Source: Laetiporus sulphureus 93-53
Lineage: Eukaryota > Basidiomycota > Agaricomycetes > Polyporales > Laetiporaceae
DNA length: 64,000 nt
Reading direction: 5' to 3'
NCBI RefSeq assembly: GCF_001632365.1
Contig: NW_024468513.1
Coordinates: 1,117,876 to 1,181,875, forward strand
The notes below the pieces were generated by a model, which did no database searches, was not told the DNA's origin, and was given only the letters and a program-made list of their open reading frames with translations. This document shows positions 1 to 9,670 of the stretch, piece after piece. The position numbers were made by a program, and so were the translations under genes. Every line of letters starts with the position of its first letter. The first letter of the stretch is position 1.

Positions 1-172
1 AGAGAGCCACTGTTCGTCTTGTCCGCAGACGCATTTGCAGAGTTGCCGTTATTGGTCTGTCCAGCGTTTGCATCGACGAGAGAGCCACTGTTCGTGCTGT
101 CCGCAGACGCACTTGCGGAGTCACCGTTATTGGTTTGTCCAGCGTTTGCATCAACGAGAGAACCATTGTCCG
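1..172 (-). repeat. 78-nt tandem repeat (26-residue unit) in the secreted protein
   Basis: Similar units begin at 1, 79 and about 157, an exact 78-nt period. The protein unit starts VDANAGQTNNG and ends TNSGSL. The first two units differ at only a few bases; the third is degraded. More copies may lie beyond the left edge. Because the period is a multiple of three, copy-number change would keep the reading frame. Confidence 0.85.
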
Positions 173-1187
173 CGCTATCCGGAGTGGAGTCGCCTGAATT
201 GCCAGTGCCTGGAGCCGCGGTGTGGTGTCTCGTATTGTCTGACGAGCTGGCATTGTCCGTAGAGCCGTTCGAGTTGTCTCCATTTGCATTCACATGGACG
301 AGCGAACCGTCATCTGCGTTGCCCGTTCCAGCCGTGGTGTCCTTTCCGGACGCGCCGGCGGTGCCATCAGGGCCAGAGCCAGCGTCTGTCGTATCAATAT
401 TCGAAGCCCCCGTGCCAGCGCTGTCAGCGCCTTGGAAGGTGGACGTCGACGTAGGATCAGAGCCAGAGCCGTGTCCGGAACCAGTAGCAGCAGACTGAGA
501 ATCAGAACCAGAACCAGCTCCATTGCCTGAGGCGCCGCTTTCAGGAATTCCATTGTCAGCGCCATTGCTTCCAGACACGTTGTTCGCATTATCCGCGTCG
601 CCAGACACGCCTGCGCCAGAGGCATCACCGGTGTTCGCGCTGTTTCCCGAGTTGGTATCAGTCGTAGTCGCTTCCTTCGGGTTGGGATCGGGGCTGCCGT
701 TGGTATCAGTGTCAGCGCTGATATTGCCGGTCGCGGCGGAGGGCTCAGCTGGGTTGCCAGTATCAGCATACCCGCTGTCTGCAGCGTCGTGGGGGTAACC
801 GTCGCCGGTGGCGTCGGGATATCCGTTGGTCGTGCTATCTACGTAGCCCACGTTCGCGCCGTCTTCGCCTGTGATAGAAGAGAAGCCATTGTAGCTATCA
901 TATCCAGGGTAGCCATCGTATCCAAGTCCTGTGTATGCGCGTCTGGACATGGAATGATCATCAGGAGTCTGTAAGATATGTATGGAATAATTTCGTTAGC
1001 GGACGACGATCAGCGGGATGTATGCTATGGTGATGCGCACCGAGACGATCGCATTCTCGGCGGGATGGGATGCATGGTTGGATACAGCGTCGAACACCGG
1101 GCTGAGGACAGCGCGGGGGGTGACCGGCGCCGCGATGGAATGCTGTGCGAAAAGGAGGACGGGCGAGAGGGCGAGGAGGGAGCGCAT
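1..1187 (-). CDS. Secreted Ser/Asn/Gly/Asp-rich repeat protein (3' end outside window)
   Basis: Two exons are visible: 1041..1187 and 968 down to the window edge. They join across a 72-nt intron (969..1040) with donor GTGCGC, a CTAAC branch site and acceptor TTACAG, in phase 0. The N-terminus (MRSLLALSPVLLFAQHSIAA, then PVTP) is a clear signal peptide with probable cleavage after AA or AAP. After about 50 residues comes a Tyr/Gly stretch. The rest is almost only Ser, Asn, Gly, Asp, Ala and Thr, with 26-residue tandem repeats at the left edge. I infer a secreted or cell-wall protein; no catalytic domain is seen. The start at 1187 was chosen because it begins the signal peptide; the frame stays open upstream. 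Confidence 0.7.
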
Positions 1188-1939
1188 TTGAGCAAAGGAA
1201 TGGAAGGGGTAGGGAGTGTGGTATAGGAACAAGAAGCACCAAAGGGAGGAGATGATAGTTGGAATGTAGAGGGGGTGACAGGAGCATGTAACGCCGGGTG
1301 ACGAGGCTGGCAGTGACAATGACTTTAGTGGTGGCGGCGGATGATCGGCGTGACCGCGGGAAGTGGCGGGGAAGCCGTGTGGCCAGAGGGCGGGCAAGAT
1401 CACATCAAGGGGCAGCACAGCTCATCAGCGCAGCACATCTCCGTTGGTCCGCAACGAATTCGCTTGCGTGTTTTCGGAGTGGTTTTTGTCTGATGTGGAG
1501 GATATAAAATGCACAGCCGGCCAGTCGGCTAGCGTGAACGAGCGTGGCGCGCACGTTTCGGCTGCAGCGTGCACTGCCAGTGGCTGCTGGGCGGAATCTG
1601 TCACCGAGGGGAAATTAAAAAAAGTATTGTTGTTGTTGCATCTGGCTGCATCTATCAGATCTTTCTTCACGATGAAACGCGGGAATTTGTCTGGTCAAAG
1701 GGAAGTTGATGATGGACGGCGATGGGCAGGCCCTCCGAGGTCGGATCCGGACGAGTCACAGCCCGGCGCGCTGGGTCTTCGCGCGCTTACTCACCGCCAG
1801 CCAGGACACGACCATCACGGAAATGAGCTAGCTGGCGCCCTCTCCCTCTCTTATGTCGCCACAACTCACTCCCTTCTCCACTCGCCATCGCCCCCCACCC
1901 CGCTAACGACCCTTACCACCATCCCCGACGCCCCACATC
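1188..1939. other. Divergent intergenic region
   Basis: This gap of about 750 bp separates the divergent secreted-protein and bZIP genes, so it should hold both promoters. A TATAAAA string lies near 1503 on the + strand. Open frames here are short and show no family resemblance. Confidence 0.5.
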
Positions 1940-3012
1940 ATGACCCGCGGCCGCAGAAAAGACATGACCATCCCGCCCTCTCGCGCACTCCTCCAGCAGC
2001 GCGACTACCGCGCCCGCAAGGCCCGCTATGTTGCTGATCTCGAGGAGCGCGTCCGTGTCGCCGAGGAGGAGAACGTCCGTCTCAAGGACGAGGTTAACCT
2101 CCTCACTGCCCGCCTCCAGGCCATCGGGCCTCCCATCGTGCACAGAGCCAGCCCCAGCCCTGAAGTGGTGCGTAATTCACCCGTGCTGCGGCGTCTCTGC
2201 TTCCCCTGCTGACTGCTCTCTATTCCCTAAATTCCTCCGAATTGTCTCCGCAGGCCGCAGCAACGTCCGAGCTCATGCACAACCTCTCCGCCGCGTCGTC
2301 CTCGCTCGCGCACTTCCAGCGCGTCGCCTTCAACCGCCTATCCGACCCATCGGGCAGTTCCCTCCAGCTACCACCTATCCATACACATACCCCTAGCTCT
2401 CTCGCAACGCCCGCCTTCACGCCGTCGCCCCTATCTCAGTCGCACCGCCGCCTCCCGTCCCCCCACCCGCAAGCTCGCATCGAGCTCCCACCATTACATT
2501 CCCTCCACCGTGATCTCTTTAGGAACGACCCCACACCCGGCCAGGTGCCGTATCACGAACAGCCCACGCCCATCTCGGCGTCATCATCAGGGTCAGGGGC
2601 AGCGGTGGGAATGGGAATCCCAGCTGGGACAGCACCAGCATATCAGCAGCGCCATTCACCACACATGCAGTCACCTCATATGCAGGCGCCCATGATGCCC
2701 CCGGCGCGCCCGATGCAGGTCGACCCCCGCCCGTCGACGCCAATTGGGTCCAGCTCAGCCGGGCCAGGCTCGAGTGGGTACTCAGAAGAGCAATGTTGCG
2801 GGGGCTTTCTGGACTGCCGCGGGCTAGCGGAGGAAGAGGAAGACCAGCTCGTGGACGACGCTGAGGAGAGCGGCTCGCACGGCACGTCCTCGCGGATGTC
2901 GGAGATGCGCTCGACGTCATTTTCAGGATCGGAGGCGAGCCAGCGTAGCACCTCGTCGTCAACGCCGATATCGGGGCCGTCACGCATTCACAGGATATCT
3001 CGCTCCCATTGA
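1940..3012 (+). CDS. bZIP-like protein with a non-canonical basic region
   Basis: Exons 1940..2167 and 2254..3012 join in phase 0 (donor GTGCGT, acceptor CCGCAG; 86-nt intron) to give 328 aa. Residues about 3-20 are basic (RGRRKD, then QQRDYRARKARY). A leucine-zipper-like coiled coil follows to about residue 55 (DLEERV to LLTARL). The remainder is Pro/Ser/His-rich with an acidic patch near the C-terminus. Against the Yap-type consensus (NRAAQRxFRxRK) the right half aligns, but the DNA-contacting Asn position is Ala. I infer a nuclear DNA-binding protein; targets are unknown. Confidence 0.75.
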
Positions 3013-3469
3013 CGAACGGACCAACGCCGGATGATCCCTGTTTCAAGAGACAGACAGACGCACAGACACGGATACAGACAGTCTACGACCAAGAAGAACC
3101 TCAGCGGCAAGCCCATATCGTTCCGCGCTCGCCCTGATGCTTTGCATTCCCATCTCCATTCATGCGCTATATGTTATCTCTTACTTTGCACGCACCACTG
3201 CTTTAGTATCTTTATACTGCCATACCACCGCTGCTGTGCTGCTGCCGCTATGATTTGCTATGTTGTATCAACGTTAGTGTAATGTGTCGATGCTTTGTAC
3301 TGTACACTAATTGCTAATTTGTCTCGTATCTTGTTACACCATAGCCACTGCTCAGAGCGAACTCAGACCTAGTGACGATTGATGACGAATACTCTTTCTC
3401 CATTTGGACCATTAGGCATGTTTCAGGGCGAGTGGCGAATTCTGCTTGGTGTGCGTAACGTCTCTTGAA
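3013..3469. other. 3' flank of bZIP gene
   Basis: No gene is supported here. The stretch is the probable 3' UTR of the bZIP gene followed by unique sequence up to the left copy of the duplicated block. Confidence 0.4.
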
Positions 3470-4500
3470 AGCTTGGCAGCGCTACACGTTTGGGTAGCTC
3501 TCGCTTGATGCCCGATGTCAACCACTCGCTGGCGTCTCTGCGGAATGCCGCGGACCTTCAGCGGGCCTGCGAATCCGACAAGGAAGGGTGCTGACGAATT
3601 CCCTGCAATCTACGATAGGTTAACTGACGATCCTCGTGGAAGAAGCATGGACGTGCGGCGAATTCAATGACATTCTGTGCCTTGTTCGCGACATCAGGCA
3701 CATAACGCGCACGGACCATGGCATAATGGGATGCACAGGAAACGCACAGGAGGCCGATGCCGTGCCTTCCCGCAAATCATTACGTCCGTCTGACCTCATT
3801 CATTCATATTCGCTCAGCAAACTTTGAGTGAAGGATAACGCAAATCCCACGAGGAGCATCAAGATCACGGAGACGGCCTTGACACGCATCACACATCAAA
3901 TACCACATCATGGCAGGCACTCTTCCTTCAACAGCATTGCCACGGCCTTACCATCACAATCATCATCACCACCACCACCACCCTATATCACGGCAATGAC
4001 ACTCAGGGTGCCACGTTTACCGCCGACGTTCGATATCTCAATTCAGACGATCGTGGATGGCGTCAACCGCGAGCGTAGCTCAGCTCGTTTCCGCCGTGTC
4101 AGAAGCAGCACTATTTCCGCGAAGTTGCTAGCTCGTAGCCTCATCCGTCTAGAGCTCACTGAAGGCGATGAGCTTGTGCGCCTGTTGCGAACCTGTCCCC
4201 CTGCGAACGCGGCCCCGCGCGCCCTCGCGCGCCGTTCTGTCGGAGATAAACAGTACATCGATTCAGGAAGCAACGCTGACAGGCGTCAGTTGTCATCCAG
4301 GATCCGACTATGGGTCGGAAGCGTTGCAGATTCAGTTGCAGGGCACAGACAGAGAAGGACGAAGCAAGACACGTTGCAGCGCTTTCAAGCCACTCCGCGG
4401 GCCGCACATATTCCGGACACGACGATGTAGTACTGTCCGTATATCCATTAGGAGTCCTCCATGCTAACGTGCTGGTCCGTACTATGCGGTAGCAGTTTCG
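3470..4500. repeat. Left copy of diverged segmental duplication
   Basis: This segment aligns in the same orientation, with many substitutions and small indels, to about 7420-8460. Shared anchors include GGAATGCCG, CATCAGGCACATAA, GCGCACGGACCAT against GCGCGGACCATAG, AACGCAAATCCCACGAGG, and GCGAG followed by GCTCAGCTC. From about 4060 the similarity runs into the 3' coding end of the DUF6924-like gene. Limits were judged by eye and are approximate. Confidence 0.75.
4043..4480 (-). pseudogene. Decayed 3' fragment of the DUF6924-like gene
   Basis: On the minus strand this region resembles exon 3, intron 2 and part of exon 2 of the intact gene at 8047-9237. The C-terminal peptide of the intact copy (NLAEAMLSLT, then stop) matches ASNFAEIVLLLT here, but the stop is lost and the frame runs on. 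The intron-2 splice regions are recognisable (CTGTCGGA near 4240; ACGTTGCAG near 4375). Frames are broken, there is no start, and the 5' half is missing. I infer a nonfunctional remnant left by the duplication. Confidence 0.6.
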
Positions 4501-5019
4501 CGCGAATATGCGTAGCGTCTGCTACGGGCGAGTACAAGCACTTAACGGGGGTTGAGCTCTGACATGCTGCGGCCCAAGCAACGCAGACTGTCGTTATCAG
4601 AATGTCAGCGTGACCACAAGATGCCGCTCGAATTTGATTCACCCAACACACGTTACCTATTCGGGCTCATGTTCGGTCGGACTATCCCCCACTGCACAAA
4701 TGATGAGGCCAGAATGCGTGAACCACACGTGGATGCCCTGGACCCATGAAACGAGCGTCATTATTATTCTTACATGTACCGCAGCGACTGAATTGGCCAG
4801 ATTGAAGAAGTGAATTTTCAATGAGCCACTATCTGCTACATCGTGCAATGCACATGTCCAAATATATTGGCATGCACTCTATTGCCAACTCCCCGTTCAA
4901 GTGCTACCTCGATACTTAGTCTACCTGTACCTATTTTCTGGGCACTCTTCACGAGGTGAGTCCGAAGCCAGGCTCAAGGGCGGTCAACGCGTATATTCAT
5001 CGCGGTCGGTGGCTAGCAG

Positions 5020-7209
5020 ATGCAGCATCCAGATGACGCACCAGACAAGGGTGCCAACCGTGATGTTGTTTCCTGGTGTCGGGATACCGTATGGCTTGGC
5101 GGCCCACACAATGGGTACCGTCTCTGCCTTTCTCTCGCGGAGTACGATGCGTGCCGCCGGTATCGGCGTCGTCCATATTCCCCTACATCGGACCACGATA
5201 TTGGCTTTGAGGAAGCAGCCCTTTTCCAAAGTCTCCTGACTTTCGGACTAGTCGAGGCCGTTACAGGGCAGAAGCTGCGAGAAGAGCAGCTCATTCGCAC
5301 CTCGCCCACCGGTGAGAGGGTCATCAGCTGCGAGAATCTTTCTCCCGTCCTCGCAGACTTTCGACGGCGCCTGAATGACCTCAAAGAAGACAGGTCCGCC
5401 TTGCAGGTTTGGCACGACCAAATCGAGGACACGTTGATGCAAGCGCAGGAGCTCTTGCTGACCGGTTTTATGGATGCGGAGCAGAACTTACTCCATGGCG
5501 TTGGATTGGAGGAAGGGACCATTGGCAAGATTCAGTATATGATTGCTGCTATAGGGGAAGCCCTAACCCTGTCTCGGCTGTTCAAACATTACACGTCGCT
5601 TGAAGGCACTCGTGCTCCTCATTGGGGATGGGCACGTAAATACCGGTCCAAAGACGTATACGGCGAAGAAATGCGTGCGAGGGGGTGGTGTCCATTCACC
5701 ATCGAGACATTTACGGATAGACTATGCGTTCTGGGGTACGCGCATAGTCAGCCTCCACCTTTTCGCCCGACGACATATCGTTCACACGAAACCTGTACAA
5801 TGCTGCTCTGCAAGGCGAATGATGTCGTTCCTGGAACCTATCGCACTCGCCACGTCTCGGAAGACTGCGGATGTTTATTTCACAAACCTCCACTATCACA
5901 AGTCACTGCTGCCATTTTAGCCGAACAGATTCCTGTAATCAAGGTTATCGGCTCCGATGATCAACCGCTGCAGGTCATCTGCATGTCCAGCGATAACACT
6001 CCCTATGTCGCCATTTCGCATGTGTGGGCTGATGGGCTTGGGAGCACTACCGAGAGCGGGCTGCCTACCTGTCAGCTGCAACGACTAGCGGCTCTGACAG
6101 AGTCGTTGATGCCAGGAGCACCTTTCTGGATCGACTCACTTTGCATCCCAGAGGATCGTACTTCGCGCAAGCAAGCCATCAGAATGATGGCCCGCACTTA
6201 CAGCGAAGCACAGGTCGTGCTAGTAATTGATGCCGGCATATATTCGTGTCCAGTCGACGCTCCGATAGAGCGAAGGCTGTTAGCAATCAGGGCGTCGGCA
6301 TGGGTTCAGCGACTTTGGACATTACAGGAAGCCCTTCTGGCACGAGAGTTGAAGTTCCTTTTCGGTGGATGCGTGGTAGACTTCAAAGACTTTCTCAAAG
6401 CAGGGAACGACGACGACACGAACCTTGATCCAGTGCAAACACCCCTGCTCCTGGAAGTTGCCCGGCTTTGGAGCCAGAGGAAACGGATTCAGAAAGACTT
6501 CAAGCTCAGTCTTTCCGAAGTCGTCCAGTCGCTTCAGAGGCGCACATCGAGTAAGATAGAGGACGAGCCTCTAGCAATTGCGAGCTTACTCGGTGTCAAC
6601 GTAAAGAAAATAGTCGACACGCCACGCAGTGAGCGCATGAAGGCGCTGCTGTTGGACCTCCAAACAATACCTTCTAGCATCATCTTCATACATGATGGAG
6701 AGAAGCTCAAGAATCCAGGATTTGGCTGGGCACCTGCATCGTTCATGATTGATGCTGTAGCATCCGCGACGGAGGAGACTGCTTATTGCACATCTGATGG
6801 TCTGATCGCCAATTATTACTGCCTCCACATTGACTCCATGACCTTTGGTGCAAAGGGGCCTTATTGCCTGCTGGACAAAGTGAATCGCTGCGGCTTCTGG
6901 CTGGTCGGGGTGAAAACGTTCAGCGATACTGTCGGAGCCGCTTGCAACGCACTGCTCCTGGAGAGGTCACCAAGACTTGATGCAATCGTTATTGCGGGCG
7001 CTCTTGTATCGTTGCAACAGATAGACACCACCGTACGGTCAGAAGAACCAGAACGGATCCAGGTTCAAGGCATATGCACATATCTCGGAACTGCTGGCGT
7101 TAGATTTTGCACGTTCGACGACCTGAGAAAATTGATACTTTCGGGCCCTGGGTACGTCGACGAAGGAAATGTCAAGGACTCTGAGCGTCTAACTCTGTGC
7201 ATAAAGTGA
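5020..7209 (+). CDS. HET-domain (heterokaryon incompatibility) protein
   Basis: A single uninterrupted frame of 729 aa. The HET core is visible: YVAISHVWADG (residues 329-339), FWIDSLCIPE (369-378) with KQAIRMMARTYSEAQ following, and WVQRLWTLQEA (428-438), all signatures of PF06985. The first 300 residues and the C-terminal 270 have no domain I recognise. HET proteins act in non-self recognition and can trigger cell death when incompatible strains fuse. The lack of introns contrasts with intron-rich neighbours. The gene lies between the two copies of the duplicated segment. Specificity and partner cannot be read from sequence. Confidence 0.9.
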   Translation: MQHPDDAPDKGANRDVVSWCRDTVWLGGPHNGYRLCLSLAEYDACRRYRRRPYSPTSDHDIGFEEAALFQSLLTFGLVEAVTGQKLREEQLIRTSPTGERVISCENLSPVLADFRRRLNDLKEDRSALQVWHDQIEDTLMQAQELLLTGFMDAEQNLLHGVGLEEGTIGKIQYMIAAIGEALTLSRLFKHYTSLEGTRAPHWGWARKYRSKDVYGEEMRARGWCPFTIETFTDRLCVLGYAHSQPPPFRPTTYRSHETCTMLLCKANDVVPGTYRTRHVSEDCGCLFHKPPLSQVTAAILAEQIPVIKVIGSDDQPLQVICMSSDNTPYVAISHVWADGLGSTTESGLPTCQLQRLAALTESLMPGAPFWIDSLCIPEDRTSRKQAIRMMARTYSEAQVVLVIDAGIYSCPVDAPIERRLLAIRASAWVQRLWTLQEALLARELKFLFGGCVVDFKDFLKAGNDDDTNLDPVQTPLLLEVARLWSQRKRIQKDFKLSLSEVVQSLQRRTSSKIEDEPLAIASLLGVNVKKIVDTPRSERMKALLLDLQTIPSSIIFIHDGEKLKNPGFGWAPASFMIDAVASATEETAYCTSDGLIANYYCLHIDSMTFGAKGPYCLLDKVNRCGFWLVGVKTFSDTVGAACNALLLERSPRLDAIVIAGALVSLQQIDTTVRSEEPERIQVQGICTYLGTAGVRFCTFDDLRKLILSGPGYVDEGNVKDSERLTLCIK

Positions 7210-7419
7210 AGTCAATGTAGATACAGTAAGGGCTACAGTATGTGTGCAAAATCTCATGATGCCCACTTTGTTGCATATACTCTACTTACTTTGGCCAGAG
7301 TTCGAGATGAGCCGCGGCGCCATTCGTTTGGGGCTGTGAGTGCTGTGCATGTCTGGAAACACGGTAACGGTTCCTGATGATCCGACAAATCACTATCTAT
7401 AAGCTGTATGAGAGTGCGA

Positions 7420-8460
7420 AGCGTTTCAGAGTGTCTCTCCTGATGGATGGTGATCAGTCTATTAACACACCAGCGTCCGCACGGAATGCCGAGCGTTGCT
7501 AATCCCGATGAGGGAGGAGCATGACGAATTTCATAAAAGTGACGGTTAGGCTGTGGCTGGCCTTAAGTTAATGTGAATACGACCAATGCTCGGAGAAGAA
7601 GCGCAGAAGTGCCGTGAATTCGACAGCTTGGCGTGTCCCATTTGCATCAGGCACATAATGCGCGGACCATAGCCGGTCATCTTTGGCACATGCACAGGAA
7701 ATGTCCAAAGGGCCGACGCTGTGCCTTTGCAAATCACTATGTTCCGTTTGGTGACTTCAGTCACTCACATTCATCCCAAATTTGAATAAGGACAACGCAA
7801 ACTCCCACGAGGGGCGTTAAAGACAAGCCCGACGTGATCGTGACATGCATGATGCATCAAATACAAGATGACAGAAACAACTCCCTCAACACCGCAGCCA
7901 TGGCATTGTTATCACACCATATCACAATGGCGCGTTCTGCGTCTGAGAGTGGCACCATCTACCGCCAGTATTTGATCAAGTACTCACGTTCTCAAACTTA
8001 ACGGCGTAGATGGCGTAAACTGCGAGCGCAGCTCAGCTCATCTATTCTATGTTAGAGATAGCATCGCCTCCGCAAGGTTCCGTGAGCGTTCGTTGTAGTC
8101 CCAGCGGTCGAGCCCACCAAAGTCGATGGTTAGGGCGCCCGCAGCGAGGTTCACTTGCAGCTCGCAGATGTGGCTTACGCGTGCGCGCCAGCTGTCCGCG
8201 CTGTCGGAAGGAAGTAATGAATCGTTGCACGAGGGAGGGAAAGACGGCGTTAGTAATTGACTTGACGGGTTCTCGATCCGGTGGACCGGAAATAAGAAGG
8301 ACAAAGGAAGGGGAGTCACTCACGTCGCAGTCCCGTAAAAGTCGCTTTGCTGGCTCACGAGACGTACACATTGGTCCGTGTTCGATCGAGCGTCGTATAT
8401 CCATACAGTTTTCCCGGTGTACACCTCTTGCCATCCGTCGTGGTCCACTAGCCTATTGGG
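7420..8460. repeat. Right copy of diverged segmental duplication
   Basis: Partner of 3470-4500. It contains the intergenic sequence downstream of the HET gene (7420-8046) and the intact 3' end of the DUF6924-like gene from 8047. No gene is seen in 7210-8046 apart from this repeat. Confidence 0.75.
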
Positions 8461-9237
8461 AGGCTTGATGCGTTTCGTGCCCGGTGGAGGTGTAGGCGCT
8501 GGACGAATATCGACGTCGTTCAAAAGCCGCAAGGCACCAAGGTTAGAGAGGTTTGCGAAGCGTGCTCGGTCCGACAGAGCAGCATTGATAACGGTGAATA
8601 TTCTGAGTGACGCTGAACTTTCTCCTTCGTCTTCGTCCTTGTCATCATCGCCTTCGTCTTGGTCCATTGCTTCATCAACGTCCTTCTTTGTGGAAATGGA
8701 GCCCTGTGCATCCGTCATTGTCGCGTCTTCGGGTGTCCGCATGACTGAGAATTCCGCCTCGCCTTCTTGGAGCTTCTCGCCAAATGTCTGCCACGCGTCT
8801 TCGTTTGAGTAGTCCGTGCGCAGGAGAATGCCGAGACCGGGGACGTCAGCAGTTAGTGCGTGGAGCGGATCGTCATCCGTGACAAACTCTGCATCTTCGT
8901 TGGCTGCGGTGTTAGGGCCCTGCTGCGGCAAGCAAGGTGAGATAAAGTGCGGTTCTGTGAAGAGACCGATGATGGCTAATCTCGGAAGATCCTGACATAC
9001 TATCGCATAGGCAGCCTTTTGTTCAAAGGGAAGAGCCCAGAACGCGTCCGCTACTCGCAACCGCCACTTTCGCCTGCCTTCATCGGGATAGCGCGCTTTG
9101 ACAGCAGGGTATCTGTCCTGCGAACGCGATTAGTTCTTTGCCGAAGAATTGTGAGCTAGTTTGCTGCTGCTGACCACCAGAAAACGGGCCAGGCTAGGGG
9201 CAATCTGCTGCGGCTGAGTGGATCCTTGGGATTTCAT
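8047..9237 (-). CDS. DUF6924-like domain protein
   Basis: Exons 9178..9237, 8324..9117 and 8047..8200 (introns of 60 and 123 nt) give 335 aa. The start MKSQGSTQ is the only ATG that fits. The middle carries PGLGILLRTDYSNEDAWQTF, which resembles the DUF6924 core as I remember it (hydrophobic run, RTDxSxxxAW). An Asp/Glu-rich linker follows (near 8630-8680), then a C-terminal part ending AEAMLSLT. Function is unknown. A broken copy of its 3' end lies on the far side of the HET gene. It is divergent from the FucP-like transporter. Confidence 0.75.
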
Positions 9238-9670
9238 CAGTCAAAAATGTACGTTCCACGGTGTGGAAAATCAAGGGCAGTGGCTGAGACGCGGAGAGTC
9301 GCGCCGGGCGCGTCACGAGACCAACTGGGATCAAGCACCAGCCTCCAAATCGGGCAGGTGATCTAGTTCAAATTACAACCCGTGAGTGCACCCAGTGGCT
9401 GCGTTGTCCATTTCCGTGTAGGCAACACCCGATTCAGGACATCACAAGGTGCTCCTTTATCAACTCAGCGGTGACTATGGGGGAAGAGAAGTCGCGCTCC
9501 TCGGACCGTGCTCGAATGGGTGCATCGTCACGCGGGGCACCTCGAGGCTACATCTCGTATATGCTTCCCTATGCTTGGCTTACCCCGCAAAGTATGGGGC
9601 CCCGCACTCGTCCGGAAGTATTTAGGTTGGAGACCTTTCAAACAAGGGACACACCCCCGGCTTTCCCGCC
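9238..9670. promoter_or_regulatory. Divergent promoter region
   Basis: These 433 bp separate the starts of the DUF6924-like gene (-) and the FucP-like transporter (+), so both promoters must lie here. No specific element stands out. Confidence 0.45.

Noticed and set aside
3828..4430. A 200-codon open frame on the + strand.
   Set aside because: It runs through the duplicated noncoding block and across the pseudogene, with His/Ser/Pro low-complexity sequence and no equivalent frame in the right copy.
8378..8812. A 144-codon + frame overlapping the DUF6924-like gene.
   Set aside because: It is antisense to a well-supported exon and Ser-rich because it mirrors Asp/Glu codons.
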